Below the pieces are notes generated by a model, which saw only the letters and a list, made by a program, of their open reading frames with translations, did not search any database and had not been told where the DNA came from. A program made the translations under genes and the position numbers. Positions 9,715 to 19,841 of a stretch of 64,000 nucleotides of DNA are shown piece by piece (position 1 is the first letter of the stretch; each line of letters begins with the position of its first letter). The stretch lies in assembly GCA_910575705.1 (NCBI GenBank), contig CAJTFG010000001.1, forward strand, positions 807,217 through 871,216, in the 5' to 3' direction. Source of the DNA: Erysipelotrichales bacterium. GTDB lineage: Bacteria; Bacillota_I; Bacilli_A; Erysipelotrichales; Erysipelotrichaceae.

Positions 9715-9733
9715 GCAAAGGAGGAAATGAAAA

Positions 9734-10012
9734 ATGAGTCGTAGTTTGAAAAAAGGCCCGTTCTGCGATGACCACTTGATGAAAAAAGTGGAAGCGCTGA
9801 ATGCATCTGGCAAAAAAGAAGTTATTAAGACCTGGTCACGTCGTTCAACTATTTTCCCAGACTTCGTGGAACACACTTTTGCCGTTTATAATGGAAAAGA
9901 GCATCTTCCGGTATATGTTACGGAAGATATGGTAGGACATAAATTAGGTGAATTCGTGCCGACTCGCAAATATGGCGGACACGGCAGCGATGATAAGAAA
10001 GCAAAACGATAG
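9734..10012 (+). CDS. rpsS: 30S ribosomal protein S19
   Basis: A 92-residue S19 with [17 protein letters not shown] at the start and [16 protein letters not shown] near the end; with S13 it forms the head of the 30S subunit at the A site. AAAGGAGG precedes the ATG. Normal length and order. Confidence 0.96.
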   Translation: MSRSLKKGPFCDDHLMKKVEALNASGKKEVIKTWSRRSTIFPDFVEHTFAVYNGKEHLPVYVTEDMVGHKLGEFVPTRKYGGHGSDDKKAKR

Positions 10013-10024
10013 GAGGACATGATG

Positions 10025-10360
10025 ATGGAAGTTAAAGCAACCGCAAAAACATTACGTATCCCCGCTAGGAAAGCTCGTTTAGTGCTTGATTTGATTCGCG
10101 GGAAAGACGTTGAAGAAGCCGCTGCAATCTTGAAGTTTACACCGAATGTTGCTGCTGAGGCGATCGCTAAAGTGCTGAAGTCCGCAGTTGCAAACGCAGT
10201 AAACAACAATGATTTGAATGAAGAAAAATTATATGTAAAAGCATGTTATGCAAATGAAGGCATCACTCTGAAGCGCTTCATGCCACGTGCTAAAGGATCT
10301 GCCAGCGCGATCCACAAACGCACCAGCCACATTACGGTAGTGGTTGATGAACGTGATTAA
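10025..10360 (+). CDS. rplV: 50S ribosomal protein L22
   Basis: An L22 of 111 residues from ATG 10025. ATG triplets at 10019 and 10022 are in frame too, but AGGAGG at 10011-10016 gives good spacing (8 bases) only for the third. Contains [19 protein letters not shown] and the tunnel-lining beta-hairpin [15 protein letters not shown], the site of macrolide-resistance changes in other species. Confidence 0.95.
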   Translation: MEVKATAKTLRIPARKARLVLDLIRGKDVEEAAAILKFTPNVAAEAIAKVLKSAVANAVNNNDLNEEKLYVKACYANEGITLKRFMPRAKGSASAIHKRTSHITVVVDERD

Positions 10361-10371
10361 GGAGGTAACCC

Positions 10372-11169
10372 ATGGGACAGAAAGTTAGTCCAATCGGACT
10401 TCGTGTCGGTGTCATCCGTGACTGGGAGTCAAGATGGTATGCAGACAAAGATTTTGCCGATTTGCTGTTGGAAGATGTTAAGATTCGTGAATTCCTGTTT
10501 GCAGAATGCAAAGCTGCGTCTGTTTCAAGAATTGAAATCGAACGTTCAAAAAATCGTGTGGAAATTATGATACGCACAGCTCGTCCGGGTGTCATCATCG
10601 GTACCAACGGAGAGAATATCGAAAACTTGAAAAAGAAGCTGGTAAAGCTTACCGGCGGAAAAAACATTTATCTGAAGGTGTTGGAGATCGCCAATCCGGA
10701 TCTGGATGCAAAGCTTGTTGCTAGAAGCATTGCGGATCAGTTGGAACAGCGTGCAAGTTTCCGTACAGCTCAGAAAAAAGCGATTCAAAGAACGATGCGC
10801 TGTGGTGCGAAGGGTATCAAAACAGCTGTATCCGGACGTCTGGGCGGTGCTGATATGGCTCGTACGGAAGGATATTCAGAAGGTGTTGTTCCTCTTCATA
10901 CACTGCGTGCGGATATTGATTATGCATGGGAAGAAGCACATACGACATATGGTCGTTTAGGTGTAAAGGTTTGGATTTGCCGCGGCGAAGTTCTGCCGGG
11001 ACAGATGGTAACGGAGCCGGAGGCACCGAAAAATCCTCCTATGGATAGAAATCGTCGTCGTGGGAACCGTGGTAACCGCAATGGAAATAACCGCGGAGGA
11101 AACCGAAATGCTGCACCGAAAGCTGCTGCTCCTGCACAGCCGGCAGCAAACGCGGAAGGAGGTAACTAA
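10372..11169 (+). CDS. rpsC: 30S ribosomal protein S3, with an extended basic tail
   Basis: A 265-residue S3. The KH domain shows [20 protein letters not shown] (about residues 65-84); the C-terminal domain ends near residue 215 at [12 protein letters not shown]. Beyond it lies a low-complexity tail of about 45 residues rich in N, R and G, then A and P, longer than the usual 210-230 residue protein. S3 forms the mRNA entry site and has helicase activity. The tail may add RNA contacts; that is inference. Confidence 0.95.
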   Translation: MGQKVSPIGLRVGVIRDWESRWYADKDFADLLLEDVKIREFLFAECKAASVSRIEIERSKNRVEIMIRTARPGVIIGTNGENIENLKKKLVKLTGGKNIYLKVLEIANPDLDAKLVARSIADQLEQRASFRTAQKKAIQRTMRCGAKGIKTAVSGRLGGADMARTEGYSEGVVPLHTLRADIDYAWEEAHTTYGRLGVKVWICRGEVLPGQMVTEPEAPKNPPMDRNRRRGNRGNRNGNNRGGNRNAAPKAAAPAQPAANAEGGN

Positions 11170-11172
11170 TCT

Positions 11173-11589
11173 ATGTTGATGCCTAAGAGAACAAAATATA
11201 GAAGACCTCACCGTTTAAGCTATGAGGGTCGTGCAAAAGCAGGACGTACCGTTGCATTTGGTGAATTTGGATTGGTTGCGGATACTGGAAATTATGTAAG
11301 CAACCGTCAGATCGAGGCAGCCCGTATCGCTATGACACGTTATATGAAGCGTGGCGGTAAGGTATGGATTCGTATCTTCCCGCATTTAGCTAAGACGAAA
11401 AAGCCTCTGGAAGTACGTATGGGTTCTGGTAAAGGTGCTCCTGAAGGATGGGTAGCAGTCGTGAAACCGGGCCGTGTAATGTTTGAGATCGCAGGTGTTT
11501 CTGAAGAAGTGGCACGTGAAGCATTCCGTCTTGCTTCTCATAAGCTGCCTGTGAAAACAAAGTTTATTAAAAAAGGAGACGAAAAATAA
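11173..11589 (+). CDS. rplP: 50S ribosomal protein L16
   Basis: A 138-residue L16 starting [22 protein letters not shown] at 11173 lies about 10 bases after the AAGGAGG that straddles the end of rpsC; the next ATG (11179) is too far. L16 helps position A-site tRNA. Its stop overlaps the rpmC ATG by one base. Confidence 0.95.
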   Translation: MLMPKRTKYRRPHRLSYEGRAKAGRTVAFGEFGLVADTGNYVSNRQIEAARIAMTRYMKRGGKVWIRIFPHLAKTKKPLEVRMGSGKGAPEGWVAVVKPGRVMFEIAGVSEEVAREAFRLASHKLPVKTKFIKKGDEK

Positions 11590-11789
11590 TGACAGCGAAA
11601 GAGATCAGAGAAAAAAGCAACACGGAATTATTGCAAGAGATCGAAACGCTTAAAGATGAACTCTTTAATCTTCGTTTCCAGCAAGCTACCGGCCAGTTGA
11701 CGAATACCGCTCGTATGAGAACGGTAAAAAAGACGATTGCCCGTATCAAAACTGTGATGGCTGAGCGTGAGCACAGCGTTCAGGATTAA
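11589..11789 (+). CDS. rpmC: 50S ribosomal protein L29
   Basis: A 66-residue two-helix L29 with [24 protein letters not shown], the family signature. It sits near the exit tunnel beside L23. Starts on the last base of rplP, so translation is probably coupled. Confidence 0.94.
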   Translation: MTAKEIREKSNTELLQEIETLKDELFNLRFQQATGQLTNTARMRTVKKTIARIKTVMAEREHSVQD

Positions 11790-11805
11790 GGAGGATCAAT
11801 AAGCT

Positions 11806-12066
11806 ATGGAAAGATCTAACCGTAAAGTATATCGTGGAACAGTTGTTTCCGATAAGATGGATAAGACGATTACAGTAATCGTTGAAACGAAAAAGACACA
11901 TCCATTATATGGAAAGCGTGTGAAATACTCTAAAAAGTTCAAAGCTCATGACGAAAACAATGAAGCGAAGATCGGTGATAAGGTAGTGATCATGGAAACA
12001 CGACCATTATCTGCTACGAAGCGTTTCCGCCTTGTTGAGATCGTTGAAAAAGCTGTTGTGCTTTAA
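11806..12066 (+). CDS. rpsQ: 30S ribosomal protein S17
   Basis: An 86-residue OB-fold S17 starting [21 protein letters not shown], with [12 protein letters not shown] and [16 protein letters not shown]. Primary 16S binding protein of the 5' domain. AAGGAGG precedes the ATG. Confidence 0.95.
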   Translation: MERSNRKVYRGTVVSDKMDKTITVIVETKKTHPLYGKRVKYSKKFKAHDENNEAKIGDKVVIMETRPLSATKRFRLVEIVEKAVVL

Positions 12067-12086
12067 GACGCTGGGAGGTAACGTTC

Positions 12087-12455
12087 ATGATTCAGAATGA
12101 AAGCAGACTGCGCGTCGCTGATAACACGGGAGCTAAGGAAGTTTTGGTTATCCGTTGTTTAGGCGGAAGCGTTCGTAAATTTTCAAACATCGGTGATATC
12201 GTTGTTTGTACGGTAAAACAGGCAGCTCCTGGTGGAACTGTGAAGAAAGGTGATGTTGTGAAAGGCGTTATCGTGCGTACGAAGCGCGGTGTTCGCCGAA
12301 GCAATGGAACTTATATCAAATTTGATGACAATGCTGTCGTATTGATAAAAGACGACAATACGCCGCGCGGTACCAGAATTTTTGGACCGGTGGCCAGAGA
12401 ACTGCGTGACAAAGATTTCATGAAGATCGTATCTTTGGCACCAGAAGTGCTGTAG
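12087..12455 (+). CDS. rplN: 50S ribosomal protein L14
   Basis: A 122-residue L14 of exact normal length: [19 protein letters not shown] at the start and [13 protein letters not shown] near the end. It forms an intersubunit bridge at the base of the A site and is the docking surface for the silencing factor RsfS. Confidence 0.97.
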   Translation: MIQNESRLRVADNTGAKEVLVIRCLGGSVRKFSNIGDIVVCTVKQAAPGGTVKKGDVVKGVIVRTKRGVRRSNGTYIKFDDNAVVLIKDDNTPRGTRIFGPVARELRDKDFMKIVSLAPEVL

Positions 12456-12468
12456 GAGGTGTCCGTGT

Positions 12469-12792
12469 ATGAAACTAAAAAAAGGTGATAAAGTACAAGT
12501 CATCACCGGTGCTTACAAGGGCACGGTAGGTGAAATTACCAAATGTTTTCCAAAGGAAGACAAAGTTATCGTGGAAGGTGTCAATATCGTGAAGAAACAT
12601 ATGAAACCGACGCAGGCAAACCCTGACGGCGGTATCGTGGAAAAAGAGATGCCGATCCATGTATCCAACGTTATGGCATATGATGCAAAGGCGAAAAAAG
12701 CAAGCCGTTTGAAATATGAGATAAAAGAGGATAAAAAAGGCAATAAAGAAAAAGTACGCGTCTACAAGAAAACCGGCGCGATTGTGAAATAG
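12469..12792 (+). CDS. rplX: 50S ribosomal protein L24
   Basis: A 107-residue L24 with a KOW motif ([20 protein letters not shown]) and [16 protein letters not shown]. Initiates 50S assembly at the 5' end of 23S rRNA. Usual length and position. Confidence 0.95.
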   Translation: MKLKKGDKVQVITGAYKGTVGEITKCFPKEDKVIVEGVNIVKKHMKPTQANPDGGIVEKEMPIHVSNVMAYDAKAKKASRLKYEIKEDKKGNKEKVRVYKKTGAIVK

Positions 12793-12803
12793 GGAGGTAG
12801 ACG

Positions 12804-13343
12804 ATGAACCGCCTAGAACAGAAATACAAAGAAACCGTTATTCCCGCACTGATGAAGGAATTTAACTACAAGTCTGTTATGGAAGTGCCTGCCATTGAGA
12901 AAGTAGTTATCAATATCGGTGTTGGTGATGCGATTTCCAACTCTAAATTATTGGATGAAGCTGTTGCGGATCTGGCAACGATCACCGGTCAGAAACCGGT
13001 CGTTACCAGAGCAAAGAAATCCATTGCGAATTTTAAGGTTCGTGAAGGAATGCCGATTGGCTGCAAGGTTACGCTTCGCAAAGAAAAGATGTATGAGTTT
13101 ATGGATAAGCTGATGAACATCTCATTGCCTCGCGTAAGAGATTTCCGCGGTGTTTCTACAACGTCATTTGACGGCCGCGGCAATTATACGCTGGGTGTTA
13201 AGGAACAGCTGATTTTCCCTGAAATCAATTATGATAAGGTAAATAAAGTGCGTGGTATGGATATCGTCGTAGTTACCACTGCAAAGACCAACGACGAGGC
13301 AAAGGCGCTGCTGTCTGCTATGGGCATGCCTTTCAAGAAATAG
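12804..13343 (+). CDS. rplE: 50S ribosomal protein L5
   Basis: A 179-residue L5 that binds 5S rRNA and touches the P-site tRNA elbow. RNRLEQKY-like start, [20 protein letters not shown] and [20 protein letters not shown] are typical. GGGAGG precedes the ATG. Confidence 0.96.
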   Translation: MNRLEQKYKETVIPALMKEFNYKSVMEVPAIEKVVINIGVGDAISNSKLLDEAVADLATITGQKPVVTRAKKSIANFKVREGMPIGCKVTLRKEKMYEFMDKLMNISLPRVRDFRGVSTTSFDGRGNYTLGVKEQLIFPEINYDKVNKVRGMDIVVVTTAKTNDEAKALLSAMGMPFKK

Positions 13344-13356
13344 GAGGACTAATGAT

Positions 13357-13542
13357 ATGGCAAAAAAAGCGATGATCAATAAAGCACACCGTCCTCAGAA
13401 GTATGCTGTGCGTGAGTACACGAGATGTGAGCGTTGTGGACGTCCTCACTCCGTTTTGCGTAAATACAGACTGTGCCGTATTTGCTTCCGTGAATTGGCT
13501 TATAAAGGTCAGATTCCGGGTGTGAAAAAGGCAAGCTGGTAG
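13357..13542 (+). CDS. rpsN: 30S ribosomal protein S14, zinc-binding type
   Basis: A 61-residue short S14 with two CxxC pairs ([20 protein letters not shown]), so it is the zinc ribbon form (S14 type Z). Lies between rplE and rpsH as in Bacillus. A zinc-free paralog for metal starvation is not seen in the window. Confidence 0.96.
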   Translation: MAKKAMINKAHRPQKYAVREYTRCERCGRPHSVLRKYRLCRICFRELAYKGQIPGVKKASW

Positions 13543-13560
13543 AGAAGGAGGAATATAGTC

Positions 13561-13956
13561 ATGATTATGACAGATCCGATTGCAGATATGCTTACAAGAA
13601 TTCGTAACGGGCTGCAAGCACGTCACGAAGAAGTGGAAATCCCTGCAAACAAAGAAAAAATCGAAATTGCAAAAATCCTGAAAAACGAAGGATTTATTAC
13701 AGATTATTCAGTGGACGGAGATGTTAAGAAAACGATCAAAGTCACATTGAAATACGGGCCGAATGGTGAGAAAGTCATCAATGGTTTACGAAGAATTTCC
13801 AAACCGGGACTTCGTGCTTATGCGAAGGTGGATGCGATTCCTCGCGTTCTGAACGGATTGGGGATCGCCATTATTTCTACCAGTCAGGGTCTGATGACAG
13901 ACAAAGAAGCAAAAGCGAAACATGTCGGCGGTGAAGTGATCGCCTATGTTTGGTAA
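13561..13956 (+). CDS. rpsH: 30S ribosomal protein S8
   Basis: A 131-residue S8 beginning [22 protein letters not shown] about 8 bases upstream supports the ATG at 13561 over the one two codons later. The C-terminal block [25 protein letters not shown] is standard. Central-domain assembly protein and, in E. coli, the repressor of the spc operon. Confidence 0.96.
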   Translation: MIMTDPIADMLTRIRNGLQARHEEVEIPANKEKIEIAKILKNEGFITDYSVDGDVKKTIKVTLKYGPNGEKVINGLRRISKPGLRAYAKVDAIPRVLNGLGIAIISTSQGLMTDKEAKAKHVGGEVIAYVW

Positions 13957-13975
13957 GCTATAGGAGGATTTTGAA

Positions 13976-14521
13976 ATGTCACGTATCGGTAATAAAACGA
14001 TTACCATTCCTGCCGGCGTTGAGATCAATGTTGCAAAAGGGAATGAGGTGACTGTTAAGGGGCCTAAGGGAACTTTAACTCGTCAGTTCTCACCGATTCT
14101 TGGAATTCAGGTGGAAGGAACAGAATGTCATGTTACTCGTCCGAACGAGGAAAAGCATACAAAACAGCTGCATGGTACAACACGTGCGATTCTGAACAAT
14201 ATGGTAGAAGGTGTATCTGCTGGATTTACCAAAAGCCTTGAATTGGTCGGTATCGGTTTCCGTGCTGCTGTAGCTGGAAAGAAATTGACGTTGAATGTCG
14301 GATATTCACATCCTGTTGTATTTGAAGTAGAAGACGGACTTACAGTAGAGTGCCCGTCCAATACGGAAATCAATGTATCAGGCATTGATAAGCAGCGTGT
14401 CGGTGAGATGGCTGCCAATATCCGTGCTGTGAGAAAGCCAGAACCTTACAAAGGAAAAGGTATTCGCTATAAAGGGGAATACGTTCGCCGTAAGGAAGGT
14501 AAAACAGCAGGTAAGAAATAG
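13976..14521 (+). CDS. rplF: 50S ribosomal protein L6
   Basis: A 181-residue L6 with the two repeated alpha/beta domains and the C-terminal signature [22 protein letters not shown]. It lies near the factor-binding site. ATG preceded by AGGAGG. Confidence 0.96.
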   Translation: MSRIGNKTITIPAGVEINVAKGNEVTVKGPKGTLTRQFSPILGIQVEGTECHVTRPNEEKHTKQLHGTTRAILNNMVEGVSAGFTKSLELVGIGFRAAVAGKKLTLNVGYSHPVVFEVEDGLTVECPSNTEINVSGIDKQRVGEMAANIRAVRKPEPYKGKGIRYKGEYVRRKEGKTAGKK

Positions 14522-14542
14522 TGGGAAAGGAGCAATAGAACA

Positions 14543-14899
14543 ATGCTTAAGAAAGTTGCAAGAAATGTTGAACGCAAGCGTCGTCATGTACGTGTCCGTA
14601 CAAAGATCAGCGGTACTCCTGAATGTCCCCGCCTAAATGTTTTCCGTTCAAATGCGCACATTCATGCACAGATTATCGATGATGTGAATGGAAAGACACT
14701 GGTATCCGCAAGCAGTGTGGATATGAAATTAGAGCACGGAGGAAATGTAGAAGCTGCTTCTAAGGTAGGAGCTGAGATTGCAAAGCGTGCAAAGAAAGCA
14801 AAAATTGAAAATGTAGTATTCGATCGTGGTGGATATATCTATCATGGACGTGTAAAAGCATTAGCTGATGCGGCCAGAGAAGCCGGATTGAAATTTTAG
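14543..14899 (+). CDS. rplR: 50S ribosomal protein L18
   Basis: A 118-residue L18, a 5S rRNA-binding protein of the central protuberance: basic N-terminus, [18 protein letters not shown], and [24 protein letters not shown] at the end. Usual length and place. Confidence 0.96.
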   Translation: MLKKVARNVERKRRHVRVRTKISGTPECPRLNVFRSNAHIHAQIIDDVNGKTLVSASSVDMKLEHGGNVEAASKVGAEIAKRAKKAKIENVVFDRGGYIYHGRVKALADAAREAGLKF

Positions 14900-14911
14900 G
14901 AGGGCGATTAA

Positions 14912-15484
14912 ATGGAAAATAAAACAACAGATCGTAAACCGATGGATCGCAAGCCAATGGACCGCAAGCCAATGGACCGCAAGCCGAGAAGAGATCGTGA
15001 CCGCGATAAAGAATTTGAAGAACGTGTTGTAACAATCAACCGTGTAACGAAAGTAGTAAAAGGTGGACGTCGTTTCCGCTTTGCAGCACTTGTTGTTATC
15101 GGTGATAAAAAAGGACGTGTCGGATTCGGAACTGGAAAAGCTAACGAGGTGCCGGACGCTATTAAAAAAGCGATCGAAGATGCTAAGAAAAACGTCTTTA
15201 CCGTACCTATCGTAGGAACGACGATTCCTCACGAGATCACTGGAACATTCGGTGCAGGAAAGGTTTTCCTTCGCCCGGCTTCTGAAGGTACCGGTGTTAT
15301 TGCCGGAGGTCCTGTGCGTGCCGTTCTCGAATTGGCGGGAGTTAATGATATCTTGTCAAAATGTTTAGGAAGCCGTACGCCGATCAATATGGTTCGTGCT
15401 ACTATCACTGCTTTGCAGGAATTGAAAACATTAAATGAAGTTGCTCGTCTTCGTGGCAAAAAACCGGAAGAGATTCGCGGTTAA
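14912..15484 (+). CDS. rpsE: 30S ribosomal protein S5, with an N-terminal MDRKP repeat
   Basis: A 190-residue S5. The core ([22 protein letters not shown] onward, with the dsRNA-binding-like domain and [15 protein letters not shown]) is normal. It is preceded by an extra basic segment of about 30 residues with three tandem MDRKP units and a fourth DRKP, encoded by a near-perfect 15-base repeat (14942-14986). S5 guards translational accuracy. rpmD (L30), normally next, is missing. The repeat is likely to vary between strains; this is inference. Confidence 0.95.
   Translation: MENKTTDRKPMDRKPMDRKPMDRKPRRDRDRDKEFEERVVTINRVTKVVKGGRRFRFAALVVIGDKKGRVGFGTGKANEVPDAIKKAIEDAKKNVFTVPIVGTTIPHEITGTFGAGKVFLRPASEGTGVIAGGPVRAVLELAGVNDILSKCLGSRTPINMVRATITALQELKTLNEVARLRGKKPEEIRG
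14942..14986 (+). repeat. Three 15-bp tandem repeats inside rpsE
   Basis: Units of ATGGAYCGCAAGCCR encode MDRKP three times; a diverged partial unit lies just before (14930-14941). Confidence 0.9.
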
Positions 15485-15503
15485 GCAGGGAGGTAAGTGA
15501 AAC

Positions 15504-15944
15504 ATGAAATTACATGAAATGCAGTATACGGAAGGTGCTCGCAGCAACGCAAAACGCGTTGGACGCGGACATGGTTCCGGTAACGGGAAAACAGCCGGTA
15601 AAGGGCATAAAGGGCAGAAAGCCCGCAGCGGCGGAGGTGTGCGTTTAGGCTTTGAAGGTGGTCAGACACCATTGGCAAGACGTCTTCCTAAGCGTGGATT
15701 TACCAACTTTAACCGGAAAGAATATGCTATCGTCAATGTAGAATCTTTAAACAGATTTGACGCTGGTACAGAAGTAACTCCTGAATTGCTGGTAGAATCA
15801 GGATTGGTAAGAAAAGAATTAGATGGAATCAAGATCCTGGGACAGGGCGAATTAGAAAAGAGTCTGACGGTTAAGGCCAATAAATTTTCTAAATCTGCTG
15901 TTACCGTGATTGAGCAGGCAGGCGGAAAAGCTGAGGTAATCTAA
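15504..15944 (+). CDS. rplO: 50S ribosomal protein L15
   Basis: A 146-residue L15 with the glycine-rich basic N-terminus ([19 protein letters not shown]) and C-terminal [20 protein letters not shown]. Follows rpsE directly with a 19-base gap; L30 is absent. Two bases before secY. Confidence 0.96.
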   Translation: MKLHEMQYTEGARSNAKRVGRGHGSGNGKTAGKGHKGQKARSGGGVRLGFEGGQTPLARRLPKRGFTNFNRKEYAIVNVESLNRFDAGTEVTPELLVESGLVRKELDGIKILGQGELEKSLTVKANKFSKSAVTVIEQAGGKAEVI

Positions 15945-15945
15945 T

Positions 15946-17238
15946 ATGTTTGCCAAATTCATCAGCATGCTGAAGAATAAAGAGATACGCAAACGCATTC
16001 TCTTTACGCTTGCCATGCTGTTTGTCTTCCGCATTGGGGCTGCCATTACGGTGCCCGGTGTGGATATCGATGCTTTGAAGGCCGGTATGGGAGACAGTTC
16101 CTTTCTCAGCATGTTGAATATGCTGGGAGGAGGCGCTCTTGAACAGCTTTCTATCTTTGCTTTGGGTGTCAGTCCTTATATTACGGCATCCATCGTGATC
16201 CAGCTGTTGTCTATGGATGTAATTCCGCATTTGACGGAACTTGCCAAAGGCGGTGCCAACGGGCGTAAACAGATGGATCGCTATACCCGTTATCTGGCTG
16301 TCGTGTTGTCTTTTGTACAAGCGTTTACCATGATGAAGGCGATGAGTACAAAAGTGACCGGATTGTTCGGTGCTGATACATTGGCTACATATTTATATGT
16401 GTCGATTTTATTGACAGCCGGCTCCATGTTCCTGTTATGGATCGGTGACCGTATTTCTATGAGCGGCATCGGAAATGGAATTTCCATTATTATTTTCGCA
16501 GGTATCGTTGCCCGCATGCCGGCGCAGTTTTCATCAACGCTGCAGCAGCTGCTGGGTGATGCGCAGGGAAGCGCCGTATTTAACGGTATTCTGATGTTCG
16601 GGTTATATTTGCTTTGTTATCTCGGTATTATCCTTCTTGTCGTCTTTATGCAGATGGCAGAACGTAAAATACCGATTCAGTATACATCCAGCACGGTAAG
16701 CACACGTCGGAAAGATATGACATACCTGCCGTTAAAGATTAATTCAGCCAGTGTGATTCCTGTCATTTTCGCGAATGCGATCATGATCGCACCGATAACG
16801 ATCGCTTCTTTCTTTACTCAGAATGATTTTACGGTCGCTATGAATAACTGGCTGGGAATGCAAACATGGTACAGTCTTGTCATCTATGTTATCTTGACGA
16901 TCCTGTTTACTTTCTTCTATACGAAGTTGCAGGTGGATCCGGAAAAGATCGCTGAAAATCTAGGAAAATCCGGAACATATATTCCGGGTATTCGTCCGGG
17001 TACGGAAACAAAGCAGTATGTAAATAAGGTATTGATGAGAATAACGGTTTTGGGTTCTCTGGGGCTGGCATTCATTGCCGTGCTGCCGCATGCTCTGCCG
17101 CTGTTTACCAATCTGCCGTCATCAATGGGATTTGGTGGAACAGGACTGATCATCGTGGTCGGTGTTGCCATGGAGACGGTAAAACAGCTGGAAGGGCAGT
17201 TAACGCAAAAATCTTACAAGGGATTTATTCAGCGTTAG
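15946..17238 (+). CDS. secY: Protein translocase channel subunit SecY
   Basis: A 430-residue, ten-helix membrane protein: pore of the Sec translocon with SecE and SecG, driven by SecA or the ribosome. Family segments include GVSPYITASIVIQLL (about 72-86) and QMAERKIPIQYTS (about 242-254), and the plug-loop region follows helix 1. Its place in the spc operon after rplO is standard. Confidence 0.97.
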   Translation: MFAKFISMLKNKEIRKRILFTLAMLFVFRIGAAITVPGVDIDALKAGMGDSSFLSMLNMLGGGALEQLSIFALGVSPYITASIVIQLLSMDVIPHLTELAKGGANGRKQMDRYTRYLAVVLSFVQAFTMMKAMSTKVTGLFGADTLATYLYVSILLTAGSMFLLWIGDRISMSGIGNGISIIIFAGIVARMPAQFSSTLQQLLGDAQGSAVFNGILMFGLYLLCYLGIILLVVFMQMAERKIPIQYTSSTVSTRRKDMTYLPLKINSASVIPVIFANAIMIAPITIASFFTQNDFTVAMNNWLGMQTWYSLVIYVILTILFTFFYTKLQVDPEKIAENLGKSGTYIPGIRPGTETKQYVNKVLMRITVLGSLGLAFIAVLPHALPLFTNLPSSMGFGGTGLIIVVGVAMETVKQLEGQLTQKSYKGFIQR

Positions 17239-17250
17239 GGGAGAAAACAA

Positions 17251-17901
17251 ATGAACATTTTGATCATGGGAGGACCTGGTGCCGGCAAAGGTACCATGTC
17301 TGAAAAAATTGTTGAAGAATATAAAATCAACCACATTTCTACAGGAGATATCTTCCGTAGTGAAATAGGAAAGCAGACCGAATTGGGTATGAAGGCGAAA
17401 GGCTACATGGATCAAGGGCTGCTTGTGCCGGATGAAGTTACCAACGCCATGGTGAAAAGCTATTTGGAAATGTTGGATAATAAAAACGGCTTCCTGTTAG
17501 ATGGATATCCGCGTACGATCGATCAAGCGAAAGCTTTTGATGAAATGTCAAAAGGGACTTCTCTGGTGATTGACAAGGTGCTTGCCTTGGATATCAGTTT
17601 GGATGAGCTAACTGCTCGTGTTACGGGACGTCGCTTATGCAGAGGGTGCAGCGAGATCTATCACGTGACAAATAAACCTTCTCAAAAAGAAGGAATCTGT
17701 GATAAATGTGGCGGGGAATTATACCAGCGTAAAGATGACACCGTAGAAAGTTTGAAAGTCCGTTTAGAGGAATATCGAACATCTACTATGCCTGTTCTTG
17801 AGTATTACAGAAAGCAGGGACTCGTATCGGTAATTGATGCGAGCCAGTCTATCGAAGACGTATGGAATGATACCCGAAAAGCTTTGGAGGCTGAGGTTTG
17901 A
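17251..17901 (+). CDS. adk: Adenylate kinase, zinc LID type
   Basis: A 216-residue enzyme that interconverts ATP plus AMP with two ADP. P-loop GGPGAGKGT (residues 7-15), AMP-binding ISTGD and DGYPRT are intact. The LID has CRGC and CDKC cysteine pairs, so it binds zinc, as in Gram-positive enzymes. Its stop codon overlaps the TTG start of map. Confidence 0.97.
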   Translation: MNILIMGGPGAGKGTMSEKIVEEYKINHISTGDIFRSEIGKQTELGMKAKGYMDQGLLVPDEVTNAMVKSYLEMLDNKNGFLLDGYPRTIDQAKAFDEMSKGTSLVIDKVLALDISLDELTARVTGRRLCRGCSEIYHVTNKPSQKEGICDKCGGELYQRKDDTVESLKVRLEEYRTSTMPVLEYYRKQGLVSVIDASQSIEDVWNDTRKALEAEV

Positions 17902-18671
17902 TTACTTCCAAATCATCTCATGAATTGGCATATATGAGAAAAGCGGGGGAAATTGTAGCTCTTGCACATCAGGCGGTTTCTAAGGCGATCGCTCCTGGTG
18001 TGACAACGGAATATCTGGACAGCGTCTGTGAAAGGGTGATCCGTGATGCTGGAGCAGTTCCTTCCTTTAAGGGATTATATGGGTTTCCGGCAGCTTCTTG
18101 TATATCGATCAATTCGACTTTGGTTCATGGTATTCCAGGGAAGACCAAACTGCGGGACGGGGATATCGTTTCTGTAGATATTGGTGCCTGTTATCATGGT
18201 TATCATGGAGATTCCGCCTGGACATATGCCTGCGGTAATATCAGTGAAGAAGCACATCGGCTGATGGAGGTTGCCAGGCAGTCTCTGTTTGAAGGTTTAT
18301 ATCAGGCAAGGGCGGGGAATCATGTAACTGACATTTCCCATGCGATTGGAGAATATGTGTATGCACATGGATACTCCATACCGCGTGATTATGCAGGACA
18401 TGGCATCGGTTCTTCGGTTCACGAAGATCCTACCATTCCCAATTTTGGACCGGCAGGTCATGGTATCCTGCTGAAAGAAGGGATGACCATTGCGGTAGAA
18501 CCTATGGTTCATATGGGAAAACCACAGACCAGAGTGCTGCATGATAACTGGACAGTCGTTACGAAAGATAACAGTCTGAGTGCACATTATGAACACACCA
18601 TTGTAATTACAAAGGATGGGTATGAAATACTCACGACAGCAAACAAGGAGGAACTATCCGATAATGGGTAA
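17898..18671 (+). CDS. map: Methionine aminopeptidase, type I
   Basis: A 257-residue enzyme that removes the initiator methionine. The five metal ligands are seen in [29 protein letters not shown] and YEHTI. TTG at 17898 is the start: GGAGG lies 7 bases upstream inside the end of adk. Without an N-terminal zinc extension. Adjacent to adk and infA, the usual order. Confidence 0.95.
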   Translation: MITSKSSHELAYMRKAGEIVALAHQAVSKAIAPGVTTEYLDSVCERVIRDAGAVPSFKGLYGFPAASCISINSTLVHGIPGKTKLRDGDIVSVDIGACYHGYHGDSAWTYACGNISEEAHRLMEVARQSLFEGLYQARAGNHVTDISHAIGEYVYAHGYSIPRDYAGHGIGSSVHEDPTIPNFGPAGHGILLKEGMTIAVEPMVHMGKPQTRVLHDNWTVVTKDNSLSAHYEHTIVITKDGYEILTTANKEELSDNG

Positions 18672-18882
18672 ACAAGATGTTATTGAGATTGATGGAGTAG
18701 TTGAAGATACGCTCCCCAACGCAATGTTTAAAGTGAAATTAGCAAACGGTCACGAGATACTGGCTCACGTTTCTGGTAAAATCCGCATGCACTACATACG
18801 CATTCTACCAGGGGATCGTGTAACTGTTGAAATTTCACCGTATGATTTAACACGTGGGCGAATTACATTCCGACATAAATAG
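18664..18882 (+). CDS. infA: Translation initiation factor IF-1
   Basis: A 72-residue single OB-fold protein beginning [19 protein letters not shown] and ending GRITFRHK. It occupies the 30S A site during initiation. ATG at 18664 follows AAGGAGG; a longer in-frame extension overlaps map and is not real. Confidence 0.96.
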   Translation: MGKQDVIEIDGVVEDTLPNAMFKVKLANGHEILAHVSGKIRMHYIRILPGDRVTVEISPYDLTRGRITFRHK

Positions 18883-18904
18883 TCGCGAATAAGGAGGAAA
18901 ACGC

Positions 18905-19021
18905 ATGAAAGTAAGACCATCTGTCAAACCAATATGCGATAAGTGCCGTATCATCAAACGTAAAGGTCGCGTTATGGTAATTTGTGAAAATCCAAAACAC
19001 AAACAAAGACAAGGAAACTAA
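18905..19021 (+). CDS. rpmJ: 50S ribosomal protein L36
   Basis: A 38-residue protein starting [20 protein letters not shown], with the CxxC and later C and H zinc ligands (the C+ type). AAGGAGG lies 7 bases upstream. Between infA and rpsM, its standard place. Confidence 0.96.
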   Translation: MKVRPSVKPICDKCRIIKRKGRVMVICENPKHKQRQGN

Positions 19022-19034
19022 TGGAGGTAAAACA

Positions 19035-19400
19035 ATGGCTCGTATTGCAGGTGTAGACATTCCACGCGATAAGCGTGTTGTAGTCGCATTAACTTATATT
19101 TATGGAATCGGCCGTCCTACGGCAGAACAGATTCTAGCAAAGACAAACATCAGTGAAGATATTCGCGTAAAAGACCTGAGTGATGAGCAGGTAAATGCTA
19201 TACGTCAGGAAGTGGATCAGATCAAAGTAGAAGGTGATCTGCGCCGTGAAACTGCATTGAATATCAAACGCTTAATGGAAATCGGATGCTATCGCGGTAT
19301 CCGCCATCGTAAGGGACTGCCTGTTCGCGGACAGCGTACGAAAACGAATGCCCGTACTCGCAAAGGTCCGGTTCGTACGGTAGCAAACAAGAAGAAATAG
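19035..19400 (+). CDS. rpsM: 30S ribosomal protein S13
   Basis: A 121-residue S13: [20 protein letters not shown] at the start, [20 protein letters not shown] near the end. ATG at 19035 follows GGAGGT; in-frame upstream codons are rpmJ antiframe sequence. It contacts P-site tRNA and bridges to the 50S subunit. Confidence 0.96.
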   Translation: MARIAGVDIPRDKRVVVALTYIYGIGRPTAEQILAKTNISEDIRVKDLSDEQVNAIRQEVDQIKVEGDLRRETALNIKRLMEIGCYRGIRHRKGLPVRGQRTKTNARTRKGPVRTVANKKK

Positions 19401-19420
19401 GACGATAGGAGGAAAGAACA

Positions 19421-19816
19421 ATGGCAAAAGCAACAAAAGCTGGTTCTCGTAAGCGCAGAGTTCGCAAGAATATTGCGCGCGGGTGTGCACATATACATTC
19501 AACGTTTAATAACACAATCGTTACTATTACGGACGAAAATGGAAATGCAATCGCTTGGTCTAGCGCCGGTGCGTTAGGATTCAAGGGTTCACGTAAATCC
19601 ACACCGTATGCTGCACAGATGGCTGGTGAAGCCGCTGGAAAAGCAGCGATTGAAAATGGAATGAAGACGATTGCAGTCGATGTGAAGGGACCTGGTCCCG
19701 GACGTGAGGCCGCAGTGAGAGCATTACAGGTAGCAGGATTGGAAATTACAATGATCAACGATGTAACACCGATCCCTCACAATGGATGTCGTCCACCAAA
19801 ACGACCACGTGGTTAA
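19421..19816 (+). CDS. rpsK: 30S ribosomal protein S11
   Basis: A 131-residue S11 with [16 protein letters not shown] and the C-terminal [16 protein letters not shown]. It forms the platform with S18 and S21 at the mRNA exit. AGGAGG upstream of the ATG. The ordinary alpha-operon place; rpsD is not in this operon. Confidence 0.97.
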   Translation: MAKATKAGSRKRRVRKNIARGCAHIHSTFNNTIVTITDENGNAIAWSSAGALGFKGSRKSTPYAAQMAGEAAGKAAIENGMKTIAVDVKGPGPGREAAVRALQVAGLEITMINDVTPIPHNGCRPPKRPRG

Positions 19817-19841
19817 GAAACCTTAATTGAGGAGGTATTGT

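Noticed and set aside
19264-19758. 164-codon open frame opposite rpsM/rpsK
   Set aside because: Spans two real genes in antisense and has no start signals.
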